Counted from the stretch's first letter, positions 37,094 to 46,660 are shown. The stretch is 64,000 nucleotides of DNA from Chitinophaga filiformis (GCF_021646545.1 NZ_JAKIRP010000004.1:62001-126000); one strand, 5' to 3'. Translations and numbers: made by a program. The notes: a model not told the origin generated them from the letters alone.

Positions 37094-37214
37094 AGTACCA
37101 ATCCGGTACCAATCCGGTACCAATGGCCTCATCTTATGTTCATCTTACGTTCAAAACGTAGGATGAACATAAGATGAGGCCATTGGTACACCGTTGGTAC
37201 CGGATTGGTACCGG
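37094..37214. repeat. 11-nt-period palindromic array B (11 units, 121 bp)
   Basis: Eleven consecutive 11-nt units: AGTACCAATCC, GGTACCAATCC, GGTACCAATGG, CCTCATCTTAT, GTTCATCTTAC, GTTCAAAACGT, then the mirrored set ending GTTGGTACCGG, ATTGGTACCGG. The inner arms (from 37117 to 37151, mirrored in 37155-37189) match with one T-G wobble around the centre CAA at 37152-37154; outer units also mirror each other with a few changes. Same length, period and centre as array A although the words differ. It lies between the candidate RNA terminator and the AraC start (76 bp). Confidence 0.85.
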
Positions 37215-37278
37215 AAAGATACCCTGCAGCCTATACCGCTATCAATTGTTTGTATATCCTGCCAGCCGCTTATTTCTG

Positions 37279-37286
37279 TAATTTTG
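37279..37286 (+). promoter_or_regulatory. -7 box of the AraC gene at 37291, near-leaderless
   Basis: TAATTTTG matches TAnnTTTG and ends four bases before the ATG. No -33 box at the usual 19-nt spacing; TTTG at 37249 is too far. Confidence 0.5.
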
Positions 37287-37290
37287 CTCC

Positions 37291-38154
37291 ATGCATACGG
37301 CTCATATACTGAACATTGACATCAACCCTGCGTTGAAGGATTCTTTCTCAGTAGAGGATGTCAACGGGCAATTGTCCGAAGACAATACACAACGCCGTAT
37401 TTCATTCAATGAACTGATCCTCGTTAAAGATGGCTATGGCACTATTTTAATCGATGGCGGAACATACAATATTACACCGCATAGTCTTTTCGTTATTTCC
37501 AAGGGGCAGATCTACGCAGTGAATGACAAGCACCACCTGGAAGGGTATGTGCTGCAGTTTGGGGATTGCTTCTGGGAAAAAGCACCTGCCAGCGCCAGCA
37601 ACTGCAAGGCAGTGCTCTTCAACGATCCCTCCGGTCACCAGCAGATGCAGTTAAATGAACAGGATGAAGCAATGCTGTTAAACCTGATGACAACCATACT
37701 GGATGAATTCAGGGAGCCAGACTATGTCAATAAAGCCGATGCCCTGGCAGCCTATCTGAAGATCCTCATGATAAAAGTGGCGAACATCAACAGCCTGCTA
37801 CACACGGGCCACAGCACGAATGACAACAAGCTATACCGTCAGTATGTAGAACTGGTCAGCAAAGAATACCGCAACACCCATGAAGTGACCGATTACGCAG
37901 AGAAACTAGGTATTTCCTACCGGCAGCTGGCAGACCTCTGCAAACGTTGTAGCGGCAAAAGAGCCAAAGACATTATCAATGGCCAGCTGGTAGCAGAAGC
38001 CAAAAGAATGCTGCAATTTTCTTCCACGCCCGTAAAAGAGATCTCTTATCTGCTGAACTTTGCCACTCCCTACCAGTTCAGTAACTTTTTCAAGAAAGAA
38101 ACGCAATTCTCCCCTAACGAATACCGGACACAGTTTGTGAAAATTGGTATCTGA
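37291..38154 (+). CDS. AraC family transcriptional regulator
   Basis: 287 aa. N-terminal cupin-like sensing domain (FNELILVKDGYGTILIDGG; ITPHSLFVISKGQIYAV) and C-terminal AraC HTHs (YAEKLGISYRQLADLCKRCSG; ISYLLNFATPYQFSNFFKK), tail FSPNEYRTQF. Stands alone, 45 bp ahead of the HD protein gene, which has its own promoter. Confidence 0.93.
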   Translation: MHTAHILNIDINPALKDSFSVEDVNGQLSEDNTQRRISFNELILVKDGYGTILIDGGTYNITPHSLFVISKGQIYAVNDKHHLEGYVLQFGDCFWEKAPASASNCKAVLFNDPSGHQQMQLNEQDEAMLLNLMTTILDEFREPDYVNKADALAAYLKILMIKVANINSLLHTGHSTNDNKLYRQYVELVSKEYRNTHEVTDYAEKLGISYRQLADLCKRCSGKRAKDIINGQLVAEAKRMLQFSSTPVKEISYLLNFATPYQFSNFFKKETQFSPNEYRTQFVKIGI

Positions 38155-38170
38155 TCTACGGTTTTTAGCA

Positions 38171-38201
38171 TTTACCGCCTCCTCCCCCGCCGGTAATTTT
38201 G
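38171..38201 (+). promoter_or_regulatory. Promoter of the HD-domain protein gene
   Basis: TTTA (38171-38174), spacer 19, TAATTTTG (38194-38201): consensus Bacteroidetes promoter with one -33 mismatch. It covers an upstream in-frame start (38199), so the ATG at 38220 is the real one. Confidence 0.7.
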
Positions 38202-38219
38202 TGGCATAAATTGAAAGTT

Positions 38220-38870
38220 ATGCCAGTAACAGGATTAACAAAGCTAGCCGGAATAGATATCCCAGACAGTCAGGTAGCCAAACAGGCCACGGAACTACTG
38301 CTGGAATATGGTACAGAATTTCTTTATAATCACTCCCTCCGCGTATTTCTCTTTTCCTCCCTCAATGCGAAAAGAGGTAATATCAAACATGATACGGAGT
38401 TGCTATATGTGAGTGCTGTTTTCCATGACCTCGGACTAACGCCTCATTACAGTAGCCCTGACAAACGTTTTGAAGTAGACGGCGCCAATGCCGCCAGGGA
38501 TTTCCTGAAAAGCCACGGATATCCGGAACAGGCGCTGCAACGCGTATGGGACACCATCGCCCTGCATACCACTATTGGTATTGCTGAATATAAGGAACCG
38601 GAGGTAGCACTGATGTATTCGGGTGTGGGCCTCGATGTGATGGGGGAAGGATATGAACACCTGAGTGAAGCGCACAGGAACGAGATCATTAAGGCCTTTC
38701 CGAGAACTGATTTCAAGAAAAAGATCATCCCGACCTTCTTCGATGGATTTAAACACAAGACAGATACCACGTTTGGAAACATCAAGGCAGACGTCTGCGC
38801 TTTTATGATACCCAACTTCCAGCGTAAGAATTTCTGCGATTGCATCCTGCACTCTCCATGGAGTGAGTAA
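38220..38870 (+). CDS. HD-domain phosphohydrolase
   Basis: 216 aa from ATG at 38220 (MPVTGLTKLAGIDIPDS). HD-domain metal ligands are visible as YNHSLRVFLF, YVSAVFHDLGLTPHY (His-Asp) and ALHTTIGIAEY. Relatives include cyanamide-hydratase-like and nucleotide phosphohydrolases; the role is not decided by sequence. It meets the ArsR gene tail to tail with a 3-bp gap. Confidence 0.87.
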   Translation: MPVTGLTKLAGIDIPDSQVAKQATELLLEYGTEFLYNHSLRVFLFSSLNAKRGNIKHDTELLYVSAVFHDLGLTPHYSSPDKRFEVDGANAARDFLKSHGYPEQALQRVWDTIALHTTIGIAEYKEPEVALMYSGVGLDVMGEGYEHLSEAHRNEIIKAFPRTDFKKKIIPTFFDGFKHKTDTTFGNIKADVCAFMIPNFQRKNFCDCILHSPWSE

Positions 38871-38873
38871 GCA

Positions 38874-39182
38874 TCACTTTTCCTTTTCCAGGAAATCTTC
38901 CAGTGCATCAAGCTTCTGCATCCAGAACGACTTGAACTGTTCTGTCCAGTCAGACACTTCCTGCAGCTTCTGCAGGTTGGCCTTACAGTAGCGCTCCCTG
39001 CCCTGCTGGGTGATCATCAGTAACCCACATTCTGTCAGGATACGGATATGTTTGGACACTGCCGGTCTGCTGATATCAAAGTTGTCAGCTATCGCATTGA
39101 GGTTCAATGTCTGATGTGCCAGCAGATTGATGATCTCGCGCCGGGTAGGGTCAGCTATTGCCTGGAAAACATCCCTTCTCAT
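38874..39182 (-). CDS. ArsR family winged-helix regulator
   Basis: 102 aa from ATG at 39182 (MRRDVFQAIADPTRREIINLL). The ArsR HTH is clear (NLNAIADNFDISRPAVSKHI, GLLMITQQGRERYCKAN). No Cys pair for metal binding is seen, so it is of the type that pairs with SRPBCC/AHSA1 proteins, but no such gene follows here. Divergent from the small gene at 39285. Confidence 0.92.
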   Translation of the reverse strand: MRRDVFQAIADPTRREIINLLAHQTLNLNAIADNFDISRPAVSKHIRILTECGLLMITQQGRERYCKANLQKLQEVSDWTEQFKSFWMQKLDALEDFLEKEK

Positions 39183-39284
39183 CGTTGATAAACGTATTTT
39201 AAGCAACCGTTCGGTTACAAAATTACGGAAAGCATGCCTGCTTTCAATGGCCCCCATTTTGTTTTGGTAAAAGAAACAGACATT

Positions 39285-39527
39285 ATGGAAACGCATGAAT
39301 TAAAGGTTGAATATGGCGGGGAACAATACATTATCCAGGCGGGCATAGAAAAGATCGGCCATGAGTATAAGATCTCTGCCACGGTAAATGGCACGGAGAT
39401 CATTTTTTACCAGAATGATAAACAAAGACTGGTTCCCGATTATGTGGAGGAAACAGAACATCTGAACAGGGAATTACTGGACAGGATCGCCCTGACCATC
39501 GAAGAAAAGTGCCTGCCGCAGGATTGA
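39285..39527 (+). CDS. Small hypothetical protein
   Basis: 80 aa from ATG at 39285 (METHELKVEYGGEQYIIQAG). Acidic, with alternating beta pattern (YKISATVNGTEIIFYQNDKQ) and a C-terminal helix (ELLDRIALTIEEKCL). No family recognised. Divergent from the ArsR gene across 102 bp and possibly controlled by it. Confidence 0.7.
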   Translation: METHELKVEYGGEQYIIQAGIEKIGHEYKISATVNGTEIIFYQNDKQRLVPDYVEETEHLNRELLDRIALTIEEKCLPQD

Positions 39528-39701
39528 TATCCCCACCTGCTGCAGTGACAGCATCAGTCCGGCAGCCACGCCTGATATTACAACCTGACCTGAAGCGGCC
39601 CGCCGGCTAAAATATTTGCCGGAAACGTTCTATGAATGCGGTTTTTAGCTGGTATAGATGGAAAATTTTCGTTAACTTCAGACAAACCACATTTGTTACC
39701 C

Positions 39702-41117
39702 GTGCTGAAGTTTATTCTCAATAATGAAGATGTTGGTACCAGCCTCCCACCTGGTATGCCGCTGCTGGATTTCATACGTTACCATCAGCACCTGACCGGT
39801 ACAAAAACCGGTTGCAATGAAGGCGATTGTGGTGCCTGCACCATCCTGGCAGGTGAGTTACAACATGGCTCGCTGGTTTACCGTTCCTTTACCTCCTGCC
39901 TGATGCCCCTGGGCAACGCACACGGCAAACATATCGTGACCATCGAAGGCGTCAATATGCTGCCGGCGCTCAATGTCATACAGCAGGCCATGGTAGACAA
40001 TGCCGCTACCCAATGTGGTTTCTGTACCCCGGGATTTGTAATGTCCCTTGCCGGATTTTGCCTCAGCAAACAGCCGCCTATCGTGGAAAATGCCATTACC
40101 GCTATTGATGGAAATATCTGCCGTTGTACGGGGTATAAATCCATTGAGAGAGCTGCCGCTGCCGTTGCTATCGAACTGGCGGGGCGAAATGACGAGGAAC
40201 CGGCCCAATTTGCCGCAGAACAGCAAATCCTTCCCGGATACTTCTCGGGCATAAAAGAGCGGCTTAAACGCCTCCTTTTGTCGTTAAACGGGGAATTGGC
40301 TCCGCCTTCGGGAACGGTGCCCCGATTTGTAGCCGGAGGAACTGATCTGTATGTTCAGCAACCGGAAGAAATACAGGAACAACCCCTCCGCTTCCTGTTC
40401 GGACAGGAAATGCTCAAAGGCATCACCCGGGAGGACAACCGCTGTGTGGTCGGCGCTTCCTGCACGGTGAACGACCTGCTGGCATCTCCCATCATGCGGG
40501 CGCATTTTCCCGCACTGGGAAGTTATATGAGCCTGATCTCTTCCACTCCCATCCGCAACATGGCTACCATTGCCGGGAATTTTATCAACGCCTCTCCCAT
40601 AGGCGATCTGACCATCTTCTTCCTGGCACTGGATGCTACCATTGAACTGAGTGACGGCATCAATAACCGAACATTACCGCTGCGGGAATTGTATAAAGGC
40701 TACAAGCAACTGGATAAACGTCCGGAAGAATATATGACACGCTGCTGGTTTGACGTGCCTGACGCCAATACCGGTTTCCATTTCGAAAAGGTCAGCAAAC
40801 GTACCAACCTGGATATTGCCAGTGTGAATACGGCAATCTGTATCACTATGAAGGAAAACCTGATCGGCACAGTCAGAATTTCGGCAGGCGGCGTAGGCCC
40901 CATACCGGCATTACTCCCCGATACCGCTGCCTTCCTCACAGGAAAGGCGCCCAGTGGGGCGGTGATAAAGGTGGCATGCGCCATTGCACAGTCGGAGATC
41001 ACGCCCATCAGTGACGCCAGAGGCACAGCAGTGTACAAACGGTTGTTGCTGGAACAACTTATAAAAGCGCATTTCATCACCCTGTTCCCTTCTCTGCAGG
41101 TGGAACTGTTATTATAA
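39702..41117 (+). CDS. xdhA: Xanthine dehydrogenase small subunit (2Fe-2S and FAD domains)
   Basis: 471 aa from GTG at 39702 (MLKFILNNEDV), the point where relatives start; the frame is open from ATG 39636 but the extra 22 residues are not conserved. First 2Fe-2S cluster: Cys38, Cys43, Cys46, Cys66 (CNEGDCGACTIL). Second cluster: QCGFCTPGFVMSL and NICRCTGYKSI. Then an FAD domain (VAGGTDLYVQQ; TPIRNMATIAGNFINASPIG) and the CO-dehydrogenase flavoprotein C-terminal domain. It feeds electrons from hypoxanthine/xanthine oxidation in XdhB to NAD. Stop lies 6 bp before xdhB. Confidence 0.95.
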   Translation: MLKFILNNEDVGTSLPPGMPLLDFIRYHQHLTGTKTGCNEGDCGACTILAGELQHGSLVYRSFTSCLMPLGNAHGKHIVTIEGVNMLPALNVIQQAMVDNAATQCGFCTPGFVMSLAGFCLSKQPPIVENAITAIDGNICRCTGYKSIERAAAAVAIELAGRNDEEPAQFAAEQQILPGYFSGIKERLKRLLLSLNGELAPPSGTVPRFVAGGTDLYVQQPEEIQEQPLRFLFGQEMLKGITREDNRCVVGASCTVNDLLASPIMRAHFPALGSYMSLISSTPIRNMATIAGNFINASPIGDLTIFFLALDATIELSDGINNRTLPLRELYKGYKQLDKRPEEYMTRCWFDVPDANTGFHFEKVSKRTNLDIASVNTAICITMKENLIGTVRISAGGVGPIPALLPDTAAFLTGKAPSGAVIKVACAIAQSEITPISDARGTAVYKRLLLEQLIKAHFITLFPSLQVELLL

Positions 41118-41123
41118 CGTGGT

Positions 41124-43433
41124 ATGAAAAATATTGATTCCAATACCCATGTCAGCGGTACTTCTATGTACCTGGACGATGTGCCGCTACTTGGTGGCAC
41201 CTTGTTTGGCGCAGCGTTTGGCTCGCCGGTAGCACATGGCGCCATCAGGGAATTGATACTGGAGGATGCCCTGCAGGTGCCGGGCGTGGTACGTATACTC
41301 ACCGCTGCAGATATCCCCGGACAAAATGAAATAGGCGGCATTATCAAAGACGAACCGCTGCTGGCCGATCATCATGTCCACTTCTGCGGTATGCCGGTGG
41401 CTTTCGTAGTGGCGCATACCCGCGAGGCAGCCAGGGCTGCCGTAAAGAAGATCAGGGTAAAAATCGACCCACTGCCCATTATTACCGATCCCAGGGAAGC
41501 GCAGGCCAAAGGAGAACTCATCATCCCACCCCGTACTTTCACACAGGGCGATATAGACAACGCCTGGCGACAATGTTCACACATCTTTGAAGGCAGTGTA
41601 GACATCAACGGCCAGGAACACCTATACATAGAAACACAGGGCGCTTACGCCATTCCGCAGGAGAACAACAGCCTGCGTATCTATTCCTCGACACAGGGGC
41701 CGGCTGCAGTACAGCGGGCGGTAAGTTCCGTGCTGGGACAGCCCATGCACCGCTTTGAGGTTATCGTTACGCGCCTGGGAGGCGGCTTCGGCGGGAAGGA
41801 AGACCAGGCAAACACCTGGGCTTCGCTCTGCGCACTGGCTGCATGGCTGCTGAAAAGACCTGTCAAATATGCCCTTCACAGGATGGAGGATATGGTCATG
41901 ACAGGTAAGCGGCACCCTTATGCGGCCGACTTCAAAATAGGACTGGACGATGAGTATAAGATCATCGCCTACGAAGTGTCCTTCTTCCAGAATGCGGGCG
42001 CTTCTGCTGATCTTTCTCCCGCAGTACTGGCCAGAACATTATTCCACTGCACCAATTCATATTTCGTTCCGCATGTAAAGGCCACCGCCTGGAGCTGCCG
42101 GACCAACCTGCCGCCCAATACCGCATTCAGAGGCTTTGGCGGGCCGCAGGGCATGTTTGTCATAGAGGCTGCTATCGCTAAAGCTGCACAGGCATTACAG
42201 GTAGACGCTTCGCTCATTCAGAAAAGAAACCTTATTCAGACAGGACAGGAATTTCCCTATGGACAGATTGCCAAAAGTGAAGCAATGGCCTGCTGGGAAA
42301 AAGCGGAAGCATTATACAGATACGAGGATCTCCGCAGGGCAGTCAGCAGCTTCAATGCTTCCCACAAGCTGCATAAAAAAGGGCTTGCCTGCATGCCCGT
42401 CTGCTTCGGCATTTCCTTTACCAACACCATGATGAACAATGCCCGCTCGCTGGTGCATGTCTATTCCGATGGCAGTGTCAACATCAGTACCGGCGCCGTG
42501 GAGATGGGTCAGGGTGTCAATACCAAAATATTGCAGGTGGCTGCACATACCTTTGCCATCGCTCCTGAAAGAATAAAACTCAATCATACCAGCACCTACA
42601 CCATTGCCAATACCTCTCCTTCTGCCGCCAGTGCAACTGCTGACCTGAACGGGAAAGCTACCTTAATGGCCTGTACCGCCATCCTGGAACGCCTGAAACG
42701 CGTAGCTGCAGATGGCCTGGAGGTAGCGCCGGAAGATATTTCATTGGTGAATGAGCAGGTACTGGTGAAGGGCACACCTTCTTCCTGGAACTGGCAGCAG
42801 CTGGTTAATACCGCCTTCCGGCAAAGGGTTAATCTCTCCGAACATGCACATTATACAACCCCTGAAATATACTTCGATGAGGCAAAAGAGAAGGGACATC
42901 CTTTTGCTTATCACGTATATGGCACCGCCATCCTGGAAGCGACGGTCGACTGCCTCAGGGGAACTTATACCATCGATACAGTAAAGGTGGTGCATGATTT
43001 TGGTCACAGTATGAATACAGACATTGACCGCGGACAAATTGAAGGCGGCATTGTACAGGGCATCGGATGGATGACAATGGAAGAAGTGATCTATGACAGA
43101 GATGGCAGGTTACGTTCCAATGCCTTATCTACTTACAAGGTACCGGATATTTACTCCGTGCCGAAAACCATAGCAATAGACGCATTACAAACCAATGATG
43201 ACAACCTCGCCGTATTCCGTTCCAAGGCAGTGGGAGAACCACCACTGATGTACGGCATAGGCGCCTGGTTTGCACTCAGCAATGCAATAAGGGCATTCCA
43301 CCCAAACGCTGATATCCCTTTCAGTACACCTATGACACCAGAAAAAGTGTTGATGGCGCTATATTCAAAAACCATTCAGGAAACTAATCAGCAAAATGAA
43401 GAAACAGTTAGCCACCTGGGAATTAATCTGTAA
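41124..43433 (+). CDS. xdhB: Xanthine dehydrogenase molybdopterin-binding large subunit
   Basis: 769 aa, usual length for XdhB. Molybdenum cofactor motifs: RLGGGFGGKEDQ, NTAFRGFGGPQGMFVIE (substrate-binding Arg), VEMGQGVNTK, and SKAVGEPPLMYGIG with the catalytic Glu near the C-terminus. It oxidises hypoxanthine to xanthine and urate in the cytosol. The 3' end overlaps xdhC by 38 bp. Moco biosynthesis genes are not in the window. Confidence 0.96.
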   Translation: MKNIDSNTHVSGTSMYLDDVPLLGGTLFGAAFGSPVAHGAIRELILEDALQVPGVVRILTAADIPGQNEIGGIIKDEPLLADHHVHFCGMPVAFVVAHTREAARAAVKKIRVKIDPLPIITDPREAQAKGELIIPPRTFTQGDIDNAWRQCSHIFEGSVDINGQEHLYIETQGAYAIPQENNSLRIYSSTQGPAAVQRAVSSVLGQPMHRFEVIVTRLGGGFGGKEDQANTWASLCALAAWLLKRPVKYALHRMEDMVMTGKRHPYAADFKIGLDDEYKIIAYEVSFFQNAGASADLSPAVLARTLFHCTNSYFVPHVKATAWSCRTNLPPNTAFRGFGGPQGMFVIEAAIAKAAQALQVDASLIQKRNLIQTGQEFPYGQIAKSEAMACWEKAEALYRYEDLRRAVSSFNASHKLHKKGLACMPVCFGISFTNTMMNNARSLVHVYSDGSVNISTGAVEMGQGVNTKILQVAAHTFAIAPERIKLNHTSTYTIANTSPSAASATADLNGKATLMACTAILERLKRVAADGLEVAPEDISLVNEQVLVKGTPSSWNWQQLVNTAFRQRVNLSEHAHYTTPEIYFDEAKEKGHPFAYHVYGTAILEATVDCLRGTYTIDTVKVVHDFGHSMNTDIDRGQIEGGIVQGIGWMTMEEVIYDRDGRLRSNALSTYKVPDIYSVPKTIAIDALQTNDDNLAVFRSKAVGEPPLMYGIGAWFALSNAIRAFHPNADIPFSTPMTPEKVLMALYSKTIQETNQQNEETVSHLGINL

Positions 43434-44376
43434 AAGCCTGCGGCAGAATATACCGGTTATGCTGCTCTATGTACTGGACAGTCATGGCAGTAGTCCGGGC
43501 AGACAGGGCTTCTTTATGGCCGTAAATCATGCGGGAGATATAGAAGGCTCCATCGGAGGTGGTATCATGGAACATAAGTTTGTGGAAATGGCGAAGGAAC
43601 AACTGGGCCATTTCGCAACTTCCTACTCGATACACAGGCAATTCCACGACAAGGAAGCTTCCAGACACCAGAGCGGTATGATCTGCTCCGGCGATCAGTC
43701 TATCCTGCTGTATAAATTGCTGCCGGAAAGTATCACACCCGTCAATAAGATCATTGCCTGCCTTTCGCAAAACCAGCAGGGCATCCTGGAACTGTCGCCA
43801 CTGGGCCTGCGCTTCACCAGCGAGATACATGGTGAGCCGGACTTTTACTATACCATGCAGTCAGAACTGGATTGGGTATACCGCGAAAAGATCGGTTACC
43901 GCGATTTCCTGTATATCATTGGTGGAGGGCATTGTTCACTGGCGTTGTCAGATATCATGGAGAGACTCGATTTTTACGTTCATGTTTTCGAAGACCGCCC
44001 ACATGTCCACACACTGCTGCAAAACAGTTCGGCGCATGAAAAGACGATCGTACGTGATTATAGTCAGCTGAAAGTAATGATCCCGCCGGGCGACAATCAT
44101 TACGTAGTGATCATGACCGTTGGTTACCGTACGGATGATATTGCACTGAGAGCGCTGTTACATAAATCGTTCAGGTACTGTGGGATACTGGGCAGCGCCG
44201 CAAAAATTGAAAAGATGTACGATACCTACAGGGCGGAAGGGATCAGCGAAACACTATTGAGCAGGATCCATGCGCCGGTGGGATTAAACATCAGCAGTCA
44301 GACGCCGGCGGAGATTGCCGTCAGCATTGCGGCAGAACTGATAAAGGTGCGGCATGATGTTCCCGTACTGCACTAG
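43396..44376 (+). CDS. xdhC: Xanthine dehydrogenase accessory protein XdhC
   Basis: 326 aa. N-terminal XdhC/CoxI domain (DSHGSSPGRQGFFMAV; GSIGGGIMEHKFVEMA; HQSGMICSGDQSILLY) and a C-terminal Rossmann domain (YIIGGGHCSLALSDIM; YCGILGSAAKIEKM; INISSQTPAEIAVSI-like). XdhC binds and sulphurates the molybdenum cofactor before insertion into XdhB. Starts inside the xdhB 3' end, so translation is coupled. Converges on the uricase gene with a 14-bp gap. Confidence 0.95.
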   Translation: MKKQLATWELICKSLRQNIPVMLLYVLDSHGSSPGRQGFFMAVNHAGDIEGSIGGGIMEHKFVEMAKEQLGHFATSYSIHRQFHDKEASRHQSGMICSGDQSILLYKLLPESITPVNKIIACLSQNQQGILELSPLGLRFTSEIHGEPDFYYTMQSELDWVYREKIGYRDFLYIIGGGHCSLALSDIMERLDFYVHVFEDRPHVHTLLQNSSAHEKTIVRDYSQLKVMIPPGDNHYVVIMTVGYRTDDIALRALLHKSFRYCGILGSAAKIEKMYDTYRAEGISETLLSRIHAPVGLNISSQTPAEIAVSIAAELIKVRHDVPVLH

Positions 44377-44390
44377 GCCACTATAACACG

Positions 44391-45236
44391 CTATCCACGC
44401 GTCACGGTTGCTGTTATCAGGCCATAAGGCTCGTCGGTGGCAATGAAGATCTCATTCTGGTTCTGCAGATCAAACTGTTCCAGGTTGAAGGGGATATGAT
44501 GTTTATTCGGCATTTGCAGATGGATCTCTTTGATACCATCATACGCTTCCAATACTGCCTTACCCATCGCATACAGCGTCTGCTGCACCGAGAGGCTCTT
44601 GTGGCCGGCGAATGTCTGCAGCAATAACTCACGTATGCTGTTGAACTGTGCGGTATAATCAGCAGGCAGGTTCCCATAAGTCCAGTTTATTTCACACTTT
44701 GTTGCCAGGATGCGGTCGGCCGTCTCCTTCAGCGTGGTATACTTGTCTTTGATGTACTTTTCAAAACCGGAGTCCGTCGTTTTCAGGATCAGCAGGTCCG
44801 TAATACCAGACTGCACACTGATATCGGAAGCGTTCTTTACTACCCGGGTCGTCTGTTTTTCTGATCCCCCACCGATATAAGCGTGAGCGTGTTCCACCCC
44901 GTCAAACTGCATGCGGTGGTACCGGTGTTCTGTTATTTCAATAGTAGCGGCTTCTACCTGTGATTGGGTTGTCACAAAATAATTAGCCAGGTATATAGCA
45001 AAGTCTTCTATGGAAGATTTAAAGTAATCTTTCGCCAGAGCATACACGGTGTTTTTCTGGGTATCTGTCGGCAGGATCTTGCTGTTATCACCTGTCGTAT
45101 GCGCCTCATCAAAATCCCCCTTCAGTGATACGTTCACTGTTATCTGCCGGAATTCATGGTAAGCAGGATGGCGGATGATCTTCGACAATTGCACTGCGTT
45201 CTTACCGTAACTGTTCTCTCCTAATTTGATTTTCAT
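44391..45236 (-). CDS. pucL: Urate oxidase (uricase)
   Basis: 281 aa, one full uricase with two T-fold domains. KIKLGENSYGKNAVQLSKI at the start, the substrate/oxygen site LPTDTQKNTVYALAK, and HIPFNLEQFDLQNQNEIFIATDEPYG (read in pieces) near the C-terminus are family marks. It oxidises urate to 5-hydroxyisourate without cofactor. It is the only gene of the pathway on the minus strand, divergent from allB across 77 bp, which would allow joint control. Confidence 0.95.
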   Translation of the reverse strand: MKIKLGENSYGKNAVQLSKIIRHPAYHEFRQITVNVSLKGDFDEAHTTGDNSKILPTDTQKNTVYALAKDYFKSSIEDFAIYLANYFVTTQSQVEAATIEITEHRYHRMQFDGVEHAHAYIGGGSEKQTTRVVKNASDISVQSGITDLLILKTTDSGFEKYIKDKYTTLKETADRILATKCEINWTYGNLPADYTAQFNSIRELLLQTFAGHKSLSVQQTLYAMGKAVLEAYDGIKEIHLQMPNKHHIPFNLEQFDLQNQNEIFIATDEPYGLITATVTRG

Positions 45237-45313
45237 AATGGGGCATTTTATTTGATGATAACATACCCTAATATAAAGAATTAATTGCCTACTTTTACTT
45301 AGAACCCCTCGAT

Positions 45314-46660
45314 ATGTATGACCTCATTATAAAAGGAAATAATATACTCACACCTGACGGTTTACAGCAGGCGGCAGTACTCGTCAAAGACGGCCGGATA
45401 CACGCTATTCAGACTGACCTGCCCGACAATGCCTCCAGCATCGTTGATATAGGGGATAAGGTCCTGATGCCGGGCATCACCGACCCCCATGTACATATTA
45501 ACGAGCCTGGCAGAACAGACTGGGAAGGCTTTGACACAGCCACACGCGCTGCTATAGCCGGTGGCATTACCACGCTGGTGGACATGCCCCTCAATTCCTC
45601 GCCCGTTACCACTACCGTACAGGCGCTGGAACAAAAGCTTAGCGCTGCTGCCGCACAGTTACATGCGGACTGCGGTTTCTGGGGTGGTGTTATTCCAGGT
45701 AATGAAAATGAGATTGAACCACTGATCAATAAGGGCGTCCAGGGGTTTAAGGCCTTTCTGACACATTCCGGTATTGATGAATTTCCCAATGTTACAGCAG
45801 CTGACCTGGAGAAGGTCATGCCCATCATTGCGCGGTATGATCTGCCGCTGCTGGTGCATTGCGAATTAATGGAAGAGGGCCAGCCTGCGTTCGCACAGGA
45901 CAACAAACGTTCGCACAGGCAATATATGGCCTCGCGGCCACAGACGTGGGAACAGGCTGCGATAGATCTGATGATCCGCCTCTGCGAAAAACACCGCTGC
46001 CGGGTACACATTGTGCATCTTTCTGCTGCAGATGCCATTGAAAATATCATAGCGGCAAAAGAAAAAGGATTGCCAATAACTGTTGAAACTGCCCAGCATT
46101 ATTTGTATTTTAATGGAGAGGAAGTACCGGATGGTAATACCAGTTTTAAGTGCGCCCCTCCTATCCGCGAAAGGGAAAACAACCAGCAATTGTGGGAAGC
46201 CCTGAAAGCAGGTGTGATAGACTTTGTTGCCACAGACCATTCCCCTTCCCCGCCGGAACTGAAGGAATTGGAGAGCGGCGATTTTACCACGGCCTGGGGC
46301 GGCATCTCTTCCCTGCAGCTTGCATTGCCGGCATTATGGACGGCAGGCCGGAGCCGGGACGTGACATTACCGCAGATCGCGCGATGGTTGTGTGAACAAC
46401 CCGCGATACTGGCAGGTGTGCAGAACAGGAAGGGTAAAATAGCAGCGGGATATGATGCTGACTTTGTCGTATGGGATCCCGACCGGTTATTCACCGTGCA
46501 TGCCGAAACATTGTTCCATAAACATAAACTGACCCCTTATGTTAACGAGACGCTTTATGGTGTGGTGGAACAGACTTATATACGCGGCGTAAAGGTATTT
46601 GACCAGGGAAATTTTACGTCCCTCTACCAGGGGAAAACGATACTGAGGGGTAAAGGGTAA
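45314..46660 (+). CDS. allB: Allantoinase
   Basis: 448 aa amidohydrolase. Metal ligands: DPHVHINEPGRTDWEGF, carboxylated-Lys motif GFKAFLTHSGID, HCELME, HIVHLSAADAIE, and TDHSPSPPELK with the catalytic Asp. This arrangement is allantoinase rather than dihydroorotase. It opens the (S)-allantoin ring to allantoate. First gene of the plus-strand operon allB-allC-allE-uraD-uraH-DUF6986. Confidence 0.96.
   Translation: MYDLIIKGNNILTPDGLQQAAVLVKDGRIHAIQTDLPDNASSIVDIGDKVLMPGITDPHVHINEPGRTDWEGFDTATRAAIAGGITTLVDMPLNSSPVTTTVQALEQKLSAAAAQLHADCGFWGGVIPGNENEIEPLINKGVQGFKAFLTHSGIDEFPNVTAADLEKVMPIIARYDLPLLVHCELMEEGQPAFAQDNKRSHRQYMASRPQTWEQAAIDLMIRLCEKHRCRVHIVHLSAADAIENIIAAKEKGLPITVETAQHYLYFNGEEVPDGNTSFKCAPPIRERENNQQLWEALKAGVIDFVATDHSPSPPELKELESGDFTTAWGGISSLQLALPALWTAGRSRDVTLPQIARWLCEQPAILAGVQNRKGKIAAGYDADFVVWDPDRLFTVHAETLFHKHKLTPYVNETLYGVVEQTYIRGVKVFDQGNFTSLYQGKTILRGKG

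Noticed and set aside
37094..37214. Rho-independent terminator
   Set aside because: The stem is far too long and no T-run follows on either strand; a true terminator already lies at 36987-37020.
45409..46050. 213-codon minus-strand open frame
   Set aside because: Ser/Ala/Cys-rich shadow of allB.
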